Origin: Parus major
Lineage: Eukaryota > Chordata > Aves > Passeriformes > Paridae
Length of the DNA: 64,000 bases
Assembly: GCF_001522545.3 (NCBI RefSeq)
Contig: NC_031783.1
Span: forward strand, 7,093,433 to 7,157,432
Reading direction: 5' to 3'
In this document: positions 39,548 through 54,500 of the stretch, piece by piece
Numbering within the stretch: position 1 is the first letter of the stretch
Layout of the letters: each line of letters starts with the position of its first letter
The notes under the pieces: generated by a model
What the model was told of the DNA's origin: nothing
What the model saw: only the letters and a program-made list of their open reading frames with translations
Database searches by the model: none
Made by a program: the position numbers and the translations under genes

Positions 39548-42500
39548 CACACACACAGAGAGCCAGACAACTCTTTACATGACAAACCTCTTTAAAAACC
39601 AATAAACATTGTAAACACAAGAGCAAGCTCTATTGTTTTCTTTTGCTTGCAATAAAATCTCTATCTTCTCTGCCTTTTAATCCTAAAATAGTTATCCTGA
39701 AGCCTATCTTAAACTGTTCACTATCTTCAGCAACAGGCAAACAGACCAAACACTGATAAAAAGCAGGTTTGCTGTTGGGAACAAAAGAAAAGGAATCCAT
39801 CTACACCCTGTGAGCAAAGGCAGGATTTCCACTGACATAAATGGAAGAAAGATAGAGCTCCTGGGGAGCAGAACTTGCAGAATCACAAGATACATTCCAG
39901 AAGTCAATTTCATATATATCCCAAATCCTGTCTGATGTTGTCATATGCATACTTATGTATATACAAATAGAATCTTTTTAAACACATGCACATAATATAC
40001 TTGAACATTTTAAAATAGGGACATATACAAATTAATTTACAATTTAGGTTAGCCACTGACAGGTGAAAAGTACATATTCATTTTATTGAACTAACACTTG
40101 AGCATGAAACAAGCTATGGCTGGAGACACAGCTCACAGGCTTCAGTTGCGTGGGCTAAAAATTATGAATTAAGTTGCTCTCAACATTTTCTCAGAGACAG
40201 AAATTTATTTTAGAGTTCTCTATTGTTCCCCCAATGCAACTGAGAAGTCACAGCAATGTCACTCTTCTGATCTCAGCAAAGTGCTGTGTATCCTTTCCAT
40301 ATGGGGTATCCAGTGTTTTAAAGGAAAGCAGAGGATATCATGCAGTCAAGTCAGCACTCAGTGCAAAGCTACCTGATTCAATTTCTCCTCACTTAGACAA
40401 TCAGTGAATTCAGGTCTTTGGTGGAACTAAAGAACCATTTCTATTTTGATATGCCCTCTATTGAGACAAAACTCTTGCAAGAGGATTCTTAATTAGATCT
40501 TTACTCAATTACTAGAATCTGCCCAACATACAAGCAGCAACTGGGATTTTAAGAATGCTGTAATATTTAAAAAATTAGACTAGTCAGTCCAGTAAATATT
40601 CATGTATTAATATTTAATCATTATTTTGAGAGACACCAACACAACACAACAAAGGTTCAGAAGCCAAATGAAAGCTAGAAGTTATCTTAAATGAAAAAAA
40701 ATGAAATAATATTTGAATGCAAAAACCTACAGGGAACCCTTTCCAATCAGGTGCTGTGAGTGTATAAAGATGCTCCTCATGACCTTCCCATAAGTGGGCA
40801 CACTGCAGAGCTGGAGTGCTGCCCCATGGAACCCAGTCTGTCCTGGCCATTCCTGATGGGAAGGCAGCAGTCACAAAGACAAACAGTGAGAATGGACAGA
40901 TGAGTTCAAAAGAGCCAAAGGACCCAAAGGCTTGCTAAAAGGCAAAAATCTATGCCACACAAGAAAAATCGGTATGAAATTACAAATTCAGCTACATAGA
41001 AAATACTGAGTAAATCACAAGGCTGATAAATGGGGAACAAGTTCTAAAGCTACAAAACCTGAACAGTTCAAATGTTAACAATACAGTTGAAATTTTAAGT
41101 TTTAATGAATTTGATCTGCAGGTTAAAATAATTAAAATAAATGCTGAGTATATGACATTTCCCCTATACTTGCAACACAAAGGAACAAATACATTTCTTG
41201 TTTTACTCAAAGCATTGATGAATTAAGAAAGAACACTTATTCTTGCCAGGATTACTCATAAAGATTTTGACAACTATTTACTATCAGCACTGAAAGATCT
41301 TTAGTAAAAGATATGCAGCATGGGGACTAGTATATACAAAAATTAATACATGGACTCTTGCAAGCATTATTATTTTCCTTCAGTAAATATCTAACTTAAT
41401 TCAAAGCAACATTTAAAAAACAAATTATTCTCTTCTCTGCTTTATTTTAGTTCTAACTTACTAAATTCAGATGTTAAACTAATGTGCTGAAAATAAGGTT
41501 ATCAAGCTGAAAGGCAAATGCACACACTTCTTTGTAATTGTAAAAAGGTTACTTGTCCAAGTATTCTTTCTTCTTTTCAGTTATTTTTCAACTAATTGGC
41601 TTTCTGTATATTAAATTTAGGTTTCCTCAAGCATTAAAGCTAGTTTTTAATCTTACATATATAATTTGCTGATACACCATGAACTTTTAAGATAAATTGT
41701 CCCAACTGAAGGCAAACAAATGAAAGACAAATACATTACAAACACAATGATCAACATTTATATTTTATTAAAAATAATGGGCTATAATTGTTAAATATTT
41801 AAAAATTCCACTGCTATTTGATGAATAAATATAATAAGATTTGATTTTCTGACTTTTAAAAACCCTCATTCAGCTGAAATTCTGCTTTCTTTTTGCATTT
41901 TCCCAATGTCAAATTCAGCAGCTTTGCATTTGAACCTGACCTCCCTGACTTCTACTGCAGTAAACAGGAAAAATATGCATGAAAATGAATACTTCTCTGT
42001 ATTTTATTCTACATTTCTCTCTTCTAGTTAAGTTCCCTCCTCTGAGCTCCAATATTTTGCATAGCAAAGCACTGGACAGCATTTTGTCAGTCTGCAGGAG
42101 TGATTCCAGGTCGTTATGCAGAATATGGTGTCCTCTTATGGTCCTGGAGGTTCACTAAATCTGGGACAGGTAACTGAACACAAAATTCAATGCTGGTTTC
42201 AATTACAGCAAGACCTTTAGATGCCTCTGGCATTTACAATAAGCACATCATCTTCATTAGCCCCACAGTACAGAGTGCATTAAAGGGATGCAGTGAATAA
42301 ACTCAGCCAGGTTCTGACCTGAAGGATATAAAAGTATCAACGCCATTTTCCAAAAGCTGTAAATTGATAATTTTTAACCATTTACACATGGAGGACTGTT
42401 TTTTACCAGTATCTTATTTGGGCATCTTATAACACTGAGGAGTTGCAAAGGATGTGAAAAATCATAGATTAATGTAAGAGATACTTTTATTAGCAATATT

Positions 42501-45500
42501 CAGCTACTGAAGCTATTCTTTAGGCACTGATTTAAGATTGTATTGATTAATCTAGAAATGGGAAGACAGCTGCAGTTCTATCAAAACCAGCAAAAGTAAT
42601 ATCAGAGAGAAAAAATATTTATTGAAATCTAACTGCATATTTAAATGTAAATGTGCTTTGGTAACCATTAAATTTGAAAAGCAGTATTGAAAAAAGTAAT
42701 ATTGGCAATATCTCTTCTAATGTTTATTACCAAACACTTCCATGTGTAACATCCTGCACAAATCCTCATCCTAAACTGAAAGTTCTGCAGAATTCCAATA
42801 CAGACATTCCCACATGAACTAATTAATTTTATACTGAATTTTTAAACTTTTTTAATTTTTAAAATTTTTAAATTTTAAATTTTCAACTGTGGAAAGCAGG
42901 ATCATCTCAGTCAGTCACACAGCACAATTCTTTTCCAAGGACAACTGCACAAAATGGTACAAATTCCAAAGTACATTACATTCTGTGACACACACAGAAA
43001 ATAACCCCACTAAAAGGACAAAAATCTGCCTGCATAATGTGGTGTGCAAATAAACTCTTATGTGAAAAACTGAGCCTTGCACAGCTCAGGTGAAAGTGTC
43101 ACTCTGTCACTTGCCAGGTCACAACCACATCACTGCCCCACATCTCACCACAGGAGTCTTTCAGGAGTGCAAGGGATGGCATCCACTTCTTACAGGAAAG
43201 AAAAAAATCCTTCTTCTGAGATCTGATAAGTGGTTGTGGGTTTATGCAAGATTAAGGTAGAATTTTGGCTCAAAGCTAAAGCACCGAAAGAATAAGCAAT
43301 GCAAATTTTTTAATGAGTTGCTCAACTGATAATTTTGTATGCATCAATTGTACAACTGAAGTTGTAACTCAATTAGTATTTAAAGTAATTAAGGATGAAA
43401 CAGTATCAAAAAAAGCTTAAAAGGCTCCTTTTATAATTTACTGAAGTGGCTGATACTCCATCACTTCAAAAAAGGAGAATTAGTTATGTAACAAAGAAGA
43501 AAATGCCTGGTTTCCATTACAAAACTGTCCACTAAAAATTAAATGAAAAATGCATGACCTAATAGATGGCAAAAAAAGCAGAAAAGCTCTCGTACTTCCA
43601 TTTCCTCAGTCAGCAGGCAATAAGCTACATTAAAGGGACCTTATGCCAACCAAACAGACCTATGGATTTTATTGATAAATTTCATATGTATTTGTATCAC
43701 CACCACCCATCCCAGATTATGGGCATCACTGTTATTTCACATGTGCCAAACTTACCTATTCATTCTTACAAAATACCTGGGAAATCACTGAAAGTCAGTT
43801 ACTATCTTTAAACATTCATAATCCACATTCACTGACATCTGAATGCCAGTAAGGAAGTTCTAACTTTTTTCTATTTATTTTTGAAAATTTCTATTACTTC
43901 CTACAAATTAGCAAGGATCATTTTTCTAACGCAGACAAAGGACAATTGCGGCATTTTAATTAAACATGTATTACTGTGGTCTTAAACCAAACAATGTCAC
44001 AAAGATCTGAGTTTTGCAGTCATTATGTCAGCTGTCTTTTGATGACTACACAGATCACTACAGTAGGAGCTTCTTAAATATTTAATACAAGAACTCAATG
44101 ATACAAAGGCACAAATACAGTAAAAAGAAAAAATCCTATGTAAAAGCTAAGAAATTTGATTAACCTTAAGTACTGAAATTGAAGAACCCAGCTCTTTAGT
44201 AAATATGTTTTTAGTCATAAGCACAATTTAAATCTCCAATGTATTGGAGATTTTACTTGTGATAGCTAAACAAAATTTTCAAGTAATTCCTATGCTGCAA
44301 AGGAAATTTACTTTGATTACTTTTCAATCCTTACCAGACTTGCGGTGTCCATTGCCACATGTATTTACGCTCTTGATCAGTTTAAAGTTTTGATGACTAA
44401 GATATTAATTATATTGTACTATATATTTACTATATGCATCCTACAATATTTACTGTTTCATTTCAAAATCCCTATAGGATAGGAAAACAGAAATTCCCAT
44501 TTTAAAATGGTAGGGCTAAGAAACAAAGACACAGATTACAGATATTAAGTACCTAAATGTCTTTAAAAAGCTGGTTTAAAGAACTTAAAAGTTTTGGTGA
44601 AGACTGCAAGAAATGTAAGGAATTTAGATTGTTACTTTTTGAAATCTACAGAAATATTTAATGAATTATTCACCAGTGTTAAATGAAAATGGAGATTTCA
44701 TTTTACACATAGGGCTGTGCAGTACAGTTTTTGAAGGTTTGTGCATTTGTGTACCATCAGTCTCTCATTCAGTAAAACTCAGTAAGTGGAAAAACCAGTG
44801 CATTACCTATATCAGTGAATGTCCAGCTAGTAGGGAGAAAGTCTGTAAGAACAGCAGGTACTAGCAGGTGTGAAAATATTTATGAGTCACCTCATTTTCT
44901 GTGTATGGATAAGAGAGGTTTTTCCCCCAACTTTTACTGATACTGTGAGTTCTTTCAAGTACCTTGTTTCCAATGGCCTTTTTTGGTGGGAAGTTGAAAG
45001 TCCTGACTTGCTGGTACTTATTCTGTAATTTATGATGCAAGCTTCTGAACTCCGCATACCGTCGATAGACATTCCACTCATCATCCTTTATCCTGATATA
45101 AACCTGCAAAATACAGACAGGGAAGGGAATAATAAGACAAAAGGGAAAAATAAAGACAAACAGGGCTGATGTGTGTCCTTCACTCCTTAAAGCCTCCTGG
45201 CTCAGCACCTTCATGTGAGGCACCATGTGAAGCTCCAGGATTCCACAGGCACAGATCCATGTCTGAGTGCATTTGCTGTTGCACAGGTCATTAACCTCAT
45301 TCTCTCCCTTCTCCTCCTCTTTCTCTCTCTTTCTCTTATTTTAATCAAGACAAACACAGCTTGCTCATTTTAACATGACTCTGGGGCAACCATGGCAGCA
45401 TTTCTTGTTACCATGGTTTCCAGCATATTCTACTACCCAGTGACCAAAGGAAAAAATAATTTAATACCACTATGAAATTGATTTCTATGTCCTCAACGCA

Positions 45501-48500
45501 GTTTTTCAACTTTGTAAATTAGCTTTGTAGCCTCAGAATTGCAAAACCTAATTTTATCTGAAGTATGAAACTTAATTTACTTCCTAACGAAATTACATTG
45601 AAAACTAAACTAGAAATTTTATTGTTTGGAAAATAAACACAGTTCATTCTTTCTGCTTGTATAGGACATTAAGTATAATTTAACACAGCTGTAGTTTTTG
45701 TGATTCTGTTTTTGTTTGCTCCTCATTATTTCATGAGCCTATTACCAATTACATGCTAAATATTCGCTTTCTCTAGGAAAATGTCATGCAGAAGTGAAAT
45801 ATACTTACAAAAAAATGAGATTTCACTCTTTCCCAGAGAATGACACAGTTTAAAAGAATGCTGAAACAGCATAAGTCAGAAACTATAAACCAAGCACCAG
45901 AACTTCAGATCCAAAGTGGCCTTTCCCTTTGTTCCTTCAATTGAATCTGTAGTTTATTCATCCTTGTGTGTGTTAATAATCCCAGTATTTTACATCAGGA
46001 ATTATGCTGGAACAGTACTGATGACATTGTCTTGCCTTGCAGCTCCAAACCCCCCAGTAATTTTGTAGTAAACTCTAAGGCAAATATCAGGAGAGCACTT
46101 ATGTAAAAAAGCAACACCGACCAGTATCACACAAAGATTGGGCAGTAACAACTATATTTTTGTGGAAACTAGATAAAAATAAAATTTGGATTTTGACCAA
46201 TTTCAACACTGAATTGCAGCTTTTCCTGGTGACCGAAGCAGAGTCCTTCTCTCTGAGATATTACAAGTCCTTAGGAGAAAAAGCTCAGTTTTTCTAAGGA
46301 CTGGTGGTATTTCAGAGATGAAGTGAATGTCTTCTCCCACAAAAGCTGCCCATGCTTTGGTCTTTCTGAAGTTCTGTCTTCAGACACCTAGTTTCTCAAA
46401 TTTATAGGAGGCTTCTTTGCAACAAAATACAATATATTATACAGATACCATACAAATTGTGTCAAATTAGAATATTTCAGTGTTGAAAACACTAATGAAT
46501 TTTCTACAAGAAGACTATAATTACAAAAAATGAATACTGTAATTCCAAAATTAGCACATTTAAATTTAAAAGTTTCAGAATATTGTGAATTAAAAATGCA
46601 TATGTAAACAAAAATTCAACTGGTTTTGGAAACAAGAATTCAGATACTGTAATGATGGAACCACAAAAGCAAATCTACCAGAAGTATTCAGATTTCTTTT
46701 TTACTTTGAAAACAAAGACAGGATAATTAAACACCTACAGGACCATCTGTTTTAACAATTGAGTAGATCCTTGAAGGCAAATGAAGGAATATATGAAATG
46801 TGACTATTTTGCTTAAATCTAATCAAATTTATTTAATGTAGTAAAAACTATACTAAGATCTTTATTCGCTCAGCTCTAAGCCCTCTCCCTGCTTATTGTC
46901 ACTTCAACCAGTATATGGTTTGGCAACCTGCATACATTCCCAATATTCATATTTCAATTTCCCTTTGGGGGGCAGGGATGACAAAAAAAAAAAGCTTACA
47001 CTATTTTTAACTAAGTTATTTAATATGGAAATCCTAATTTAACTAAGCACTCATCTTTGCACATGTGATTTGGTGAATCATGCAGTTCAACATTACCTGT
47101 GTTAAGCTGTAACCCACAGTTAACTAACTAACTAATGAATCCTGTACACTGTAATTGAAATTTTTCAGGACTGCAAAAACATAGAGATTTCTTAGATAAA
47201 ACTATCAGAAAATTTCTTACTGTTTTTCTATGTACATGATATTGACTTAATTTAAACAGCAAGAAGTGAAAATGCAACATTTGAATCCCTGCACCATATT
47301 GAATTTATTGACAATCAACTAATAGACTATGAAATCTATATTAAAGCTCATGATGCAGCACACATTTAAATTTATTTTATCTCATAGGGGAATACTATTC
47401 CCAAGCCAAGGGATTTCTACACACTTAATACAAATTCAGTTGAGAAATCAAACTAAGTAAATACTAAACATAAAATTATTTGGATAAATTTATCCTAGTC
47501 TCATCACTGAAGGCATGTAGTTATCTTAGGGCCATGCTACAGCAAGTTGAAATGACTACTCTCAGGCTTATTCCAGATAAATTTAAAAGATCAATTCTAA
47601 ATAATTTCATTTCCTTTCTGATGCCCTTGTTTTCCCAGTATCATCCAATTCCTAACCTACTTAAATAATTTTCAGGGTAACGAAAATGTACAGACTAAAT
47701 CAAAATCACCACTAGAATACTTACTTATAGACAAAAGATTTCACTTTCATATTGTCTCAAATATAAAACAATAAAGTAAGTAGATTCTGTTTGTAACTTA
47801 GCAGCATTTTCCACTTGGGTGTCCCATGTATAGATTGATTTGTAACCTTTCTGTAGCTCTGAGCTATAGCAGCTCTAAGAAAAATTTCAGTTAATAAATA
47901 TGATTAATGAATTAGTCTGTTATTTTCTCATCACAAACATGTCTGAAGTCAGAGATTTGGAGAGCAATAGCAATAACAGTAGTAATTTAATAGTGTTTAT
48001 CGGTCTACTACCTGCTAACTTAAAATTACTTAAATGCCAAAAATCTTCAGAGAATCCATGTGAAAGCATGAGTTTAATGATTGCATACTGAAATGAAAAA
48101 TCCTGCTCCTATGGTACTGTGTTTTGAGCCAAAAGTTACTTAATAGGTTAAGAGTCTTTAAGCAGTTCTGAGTCAAAAATGCTATTAGCAAGTCCTGGTA
48201 AGAGACTGGTACCAACTGACACAGTTCATCACCACTTACATATAAAAGCCTGAGGAAAATAAAGGAAAAATGCCAAAATTCCAACTTGCTCCAGCTCCAG
48301 TGTACACAGCCCAAATGTCTGTAATCAACACACATCCTCCTGATCTGCAGAAGTCCCATGTGGGTACTTCTCTTTTCTGATGCAAAATCTAGATTGGTAT
48401 ATTGAGGGTTCACTTTTGTCTCTCACCAGTACGGCTGGCAGCAAGAGATACTGACCAAGATATTACAGAACCTTCTCCTGTTGCAATGACATCCATGGCT

Positions 48501-51500
48501 GTAGAATTCCAAATTAAGCATCAGGAAAGATATCCCCTAAACAGTTATTCCTGAATCTTGCCTGCAAATGTGGCTCACATTTCCATGAAGGATGGACTGA
48601 ATACATAATGAAAAATGAATTCTAAGACAAAGAACTCTATTGATGGGAGCTCCACAAACACAAAAGTGCTGAAGTCAAAGTCCTTGTGAATTCATGGCCC
48701 ATTCCAGAGGGAAGGGAATAGTGTTAAAGAGAGGTGAGCAGTGAAAACTCTATTAAACCACATATATGGCACAAGATACAAAAGAACTTGGGACATTTCA
48801 GCAGCAGAACACTTCAAAGGACAGAGAGAATACTGAGAATGTCTGTAAAGAATCAGTCCTAGGCTGGACAAGGTCATAGTTTTGACCATGGAAAAAAGTG
48901 ACGGACAGCATAAGGAATGCAAGAGACTGCTCTGCACTAAGGAAGCTCCTGTGACATTTACCAGCTAAGTAGGCATTACAAGATAAAAAATGGGTGAGAG
49001 AAAAACTATAACTTTTGAATTACTGTAGTTCTACTGTATTACTGTAGTTCTGACTTACTTTCCCTCACTAATAAAAAAGGGTTTTCTGGAGATCCTCGCT
49101 TGTTACATACTTTCAAATCAATGCCCAAGCATGTGATAATAAAGAGGAAAATTAGCAACTGATTTGGTAGGGACAGCCCAATCAGCATGAATACAAAACC
49201 AGAAAATGCTGATTGGAACCATTATTTTTTTATGTTAACTCAGGTAACTCAATTAACATAACTCAGCTTGACTGGTGAGTATTTCCCTTACATTTGCTTC
49301 TAAATAACACTACAAATCGTGGAGTACCACTGGTTTTACCCTTCGGATAATAAAGTTTTTTTAATTCTTAAAACTCTGGTTCAACTTTAATGTACATCTC
49401 AATTATTGAGGAAAATGAAGTTAAAGAGACTTTGATCAAAGTTTACAATTTATGAAATAATTGTTTTCAGGGGATTAGAAATATTTTTTTTCCTGTTAGA
49501 AAAGCACAGTATGAAATGGGAGTAATGTATTTCAATCTACTTAGGTTTTATCAAAATTATGTATTTCTGCACTCAAAACATATAGAAGAAGTAAAAAGTA
49601 TTAATGAAAAAAATAAGAACCAGTTTCATTTTACTTCAGGACAATGAGATTCTGGTAAGAATATAAATTCAAACTTAATTCTCCAAAGTTACCTCTGAAG
49701 TGTGAGAAATGAATACAAATGGAAGTTTTATTTTGAGACAGCTGCAGGCCTGCATTTATGGTTAAGTTCCCCCTTTGAAAACGATCCAATTTAAGAATTT
49801 TCTGCATAATGAAAAACAAATGGAACAATGAAACTTTTCAGCTGTGATAGGAGCAGCATTTTGTGTGCCATAGAGACATAACAGGAATTAGAGTGAATAA
49901 GCTTTTATTTCAATATGACCATTTTATCCACTTGCACAAAGACTACAAAAACTTGAATGTAATTTATGTTAAATCTTCAAGTTTCTGTTATTTAGTTCAT
50001 AAAAATGAACAATAGTGTCAAATATATGACACAACACATATCAAAGCATGAACCTTAAAAGCAGCCAATATTGTTCCACTAAAGAGAAAAATGTCACACA
50101 TTTTAGGTCTATCCACTCAATTACAGACTGGCAGAGTAATGATCACTGTGCTTCTGCAGTCACAGTTCTGCTTCTACTCACCAAAACAGCATTAAAGTGA
50201 CTGGCCACTAGAGAACAAAGGCAGCACTAACTCCACTTTTGCTGCATGGAATCAATAGTTTCTGTCTTTTTATATACAAATAAAATCAGCACAAAAAAAA
50301 AATATCACTCAATAGCATAATATGCTCCTTTTGACAGTGAAATATGACTTATAAGAACTCAAGATAATTAACATCATTTCACAAACATGCACTTTGAACC
50401 ATACAGTCATGGCAATGCATGACAATCACTGCAGAGAAAGAAGTTTCTGAAGAAGAGAAAATAGGTAAAATGACAATAGTTCTGGCTTTTTCTCCAAACA
50501 GAATATTGTGGGTGCTTAGGTGTCCTGGGGTGACAGGGACAAGGGAAAGGAGGCTATCTCATCAATCAGTTTTTAAAATATGTAACATAACTAGAATTTA
50601 TTTTAGATATTTATTGAATATAAATTATTTGCTTCTTTCTGCAGTAGCTATAAAATAATCTGAAAATAGAAATTCTACTTTTACTTTCCTAGGATTTTTT
50701 GCATCCAGCACTTCAATAAACAAATCAGTGTAGAAAGCTGTAATTCTGTTTCCTTTAGAAAAAGAAGTAATTACAAAAGTCTCCAAGGACTGATCTCATC
50801 TTTGTATATTTCCTCCATCACAGTTACTTAAAAATTTTTCTGCTTTATGCTTCCTTTTAAGCTTCTTTGATACACCCTTGGGTCCCATCACAGAAAAAGT
50901 GGGATGTTCAACCTTCTTGGCTCCTACACTCTGAAATCACTCTCACAAGCCACAACTTTCCTTCAAATTCTCCCAATCATTCCAGTTCATTTTCTTCTCT
51001 ACTTGCCCTGTGCTACATTGAAATGGAATATGATTAGAAGACTATTTATTTCTCCTTTTTGCCTTCTTAGTGCTGCAGCTGCTGAAGTCATCCAACTCAT
51101 CATATATCAGGAAAATAAAATGCAACTTTGGGTTTAATTGTTTGGGTTTAGTTTATTGCTTACCTTTCAACTCTTAATTGCCAGTCCATTGCTTTCCATT
51201 TTCAACCTTCAAGGAAATACCAAGGCCATGCTGGTTTCTGATTAAATTCAAGGTCAACAGGCCCAGCTGGCAGATCCTGGACTGTACCTTCCCTGTTTCA
51301 CCTCTCATTCAAAGTATTTTCTGGGCATTGTCCTCCTCAAAGATTTTTGGTTAACAGATACCATTCTCCTCCATCTCTTCTGTGCTGTGTTTCTGTGAAA
51401 ATTCTCCTTTCTTTACTGCAAGGACACTGAGGGGCTGGAGCGTGAAGGGAACAGAGGAGAAGGGGCTGGAGCACAAGTCCTGTGGGGAGCAGCTGAGGGA

Positions 51501-54500
51501 GCTGGGAAAGGGGCTCAGCCTGGAGAAAAGGAGGCTCAGGGGGGTCTCCTCACTCTGCACAACTCCCGGCCAGGAGCTGGAGCCAGGTCGGGCTCTGCTC
51601 CCAGGGGACAGGGACAGGACAAGGGGAAATGGCCTCAGGCTGGGCCAGGGGAGGTTTACTTTGAATCTCAGGGAAAACTTCATGGAAAGGGCTGTCCAGC
51701 ACAGGCTGCCCACACCAGGAGTAGTCACCACACCCGAAGGAATTTAAAAATCACGAGGATTTGGCTTGTGGGGGCATGGGTTGGTGGTGGCCTCAGCAGT
51801 GCTGGGGAACACTTGAACTCAATGATTTCAGAGCTGTTTTCCAACCTAAATAATCCTGTGATAAAAGCCTTTCATAGGAAAGTGTACTGTTTTCCTTCAC
51901 GAAGGAAGTCCACAGGAAAACAACAGGTTTTAAAATATAATTTCAAGTAATACAAAAAGAAATATTACATGCAAATATGTCAGTCAATAGTAAACAGCAA
52001 GACTAAAGATAGTCAAAGGAATAAAAAAATTGTAAGAAATGTTTATTGATTATAGTCTTAGGGTGTCCTATTCATATGCAAATAGTAACAGTCTTGTCTG
52101 ATTAGCATATTAATCTTTAAACTTATTTGGTTTATAATGTAAAGTGTTCACTGCTCTGCAAACAAGGCAGATTTGCAAGAAGCCATTTAAATATTGATAT
52201 CACTTTAGGAATCATAAAATATCAGTTTCATTATCTTAAGTGTCAGGCATTGGTAATTATAGCAAAAAAAGGCTTGACTAATGGCATTTGCTGTACACTT
52301 CACAGGAAAATGTATACAGAAAACAAGATACTCTACAGTTGAGAAATATGACAAAATAACATTACTGCAATAATCCACTTGCTTCACATACTAAAGAAAC
52401 TGTATCTATCACCATCTAGAGGTAAAGTGAAAATGCAATTTTTTATTTCTTTTTTTAATTCTGATCTGGATTCTGTCTGTATGCCCCTGAATATATTAGA
52501 GAAGAAATTATTTTCTAATGGTAAGCTGACTAAGCAATGTCTGTCACACAAAAAAGATGGGCATCAAACTACAGAGATCACAAATAGCAGTCATCAGAAA
52601 GCAAACTAGAGAAACTAGATTGTTTGGAAAAGACTCTTGCCACTATAACCCCAGCTTTAAAAAGTCACCTGATATTTAAATTGTCTATTTAACATACTAG
52701 GGTTCATTAAGTGGGAGTTTGTACAAAACAAATTAATTTCTCCATCTATGGTTGTGTCCCATAATGTTTATAACTAATCAATCTGCCACTCAGTAATAGC
52801 AACTTTGTAAGAGAATAAACCTCTGAACCTACTTTTGGATAACTGCCTAATGTTCTTGCTGGAAGACATGGTTATGAGTGTCTAGTCTGAGCTCCTGTCA
52901 GAGCCCGCATTCAGTGAAGTCCAAACAATCCTTATGATTTGTTGATTGGTAATAAAGACATCATTTGGTCATCTAATTAATTTTTCTACTCAGGTGCAAA
53001 ATTAATTGCACTAGTAATCTATCAGTGCTAATGAATGGCAAGGCAGGAGTCAAGATCTAAACTGAAGGAAAACAAACTTCAGCAAGTACAAAGAGAGAGG
53101 ATGTACTATGAAAACATTTAGAATGAGCTTGCCATGCACAGAAGATAAGCATTAGTTGGAAGGAAAGATATTTCCTCATCATACCAAATATTTCCATTTT
53201 AGGATTAAATTAGTCATTATTAGCATAACATTAAAAAGGTAACTCATGCTTAGTTAAAGTCACCTCCAAGTTTCTTGCACTCTGCTCTTACAGCAAGGCA
53301 CACTGATCTCAACAGTTCAGAAAATTCCTTGGAGAATTATGAAATATATTTTATCCAGAACACTTAAATATAAACACAAGCTATAGTGGTTTTTATTATT
53401 CCAAAATATCACTCTCCAGGTATTTCCTTAGAAACAAGTCACATCTTTGTGCCTGTATTGAATTTTCTTCAATTTAATTAGCTCAATTATTTTCCAGACC
53501 CACAGAAATTTCCAGTATTACCCTCAATTATACATTCTGGAGAAAACCACTGTCATGCACTTGTTTTGAAATTGCAAGGCAATAGTTTCAATGGATGCTC
53601 CAATTTGCATTTTGAAACAGTTAAAAATGTCTCATTTTCTTCATGATTTGAAAGATGGCTATTATATTCCCCTCTCAGTTGCCTTTCCTGCAGGCTGAGA
53701 ATTTCTAACATGCTCCTCCAGTGAAAAATCTTTTTTTTGCCACCCATATTATTTGCAGTCAATGTATTTCTCTGGAGAGGAGCAGAACTGCACATAGATA
53801 AACCAGAGATTATACACAGCATAATAGCATTTTCTATTTGTCTAGCCCTTTCCTAATCACATGTAACAACTTGGTTTTTAGACCTCCTTAAATCCTTTTA
53901 AAAATTATGTCAGATTACCTATTTTAAAATCTGTTGTATGCAAGCCAGAAGCTATTTATCAGTCACGTTTCAGCTATTTCACCTTCGAATTCCTGGTGCA
54001 CTGCATGTGGAGATTTATGCCTTATTTATTCAATAAGATCTGCTACTGGCATTTCATTTAAAACAGTCTGCTATTCTGCACAAGAGAATATATTCCACAC
54101 AATGAGAATAACCCATAACAACTCCATGGTGAACAGAGATTAGAAAATACGCAGTTTTCTGTTACTATTTTATATTCTGAGAAGACAAGTAAAAAAATAT
54201 TTTTAATTGAACTCAATAATTGCACTGAAGTGCACATCCAATTCTAAATAGCTCTTCCCCTAAAATTTATATACCTTCTAATTGTTGTAATGTCCACAGC
54301 TGAATGATACGGATGCACAGCTCTGTTAATTTTTAAGACAGTAACAGACAGTGCTAAACTGGAGCACTGAATTATCTGCTGCTCACAATCGTCCCCTTGA
54401 ACTCAGCCATTCAAATTGAGCATAAAATTTGGCTACATTTCCAGAGCTTGTTTTGAAATCCTTAGGATTCATAACCAGTTAATTCTGCCAGTTAAACATT

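Larger units (their letters stand above)
30619..44962 (-). other. SNX29: SNX29 intron between the two main PX exons (14.3 kb)
   Basis: Bounded by the weak donor GTACTT at 44962-44957 and the acceptor CTATTTTTAG ending at 30619. It contains a TAAT-rich cluster (32201-32240), a 17-bp-period tandem repeat (35128-35159), three 11-bp tandem units (35498-35530), the AT/AC microsatellite (39506-39561), an AT-only low-complexity block (42822-42884) and an inverted repeat (44230-44253). Several ORFs of 120-152 codons occur (for example 32687-33145 on + and 36525-36968 on -), but none resembles a known protein. Confidence 0.9.

Noticed and set aside
44861..45226. Single 121-codon minus-strand ORF spanning the PX-core exon
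   Set aside because: Only the part from 45103 to 44963 is exon. The ends of the ORF run through intron past a TTTTGCAG acceptor and a GTACTT donor.
48030..48413. 127-codon minus-strand ORF with many aromatic residues
   Set aside because: No recognised family and no splice-site context matching SNX29 phase; treated as chance.
51351..51747. Overlapping ORFs of about 120 codons on both strands
   Set aside because: They are readings of the GC-rich, stop-poor CR1 3' end, not genes.
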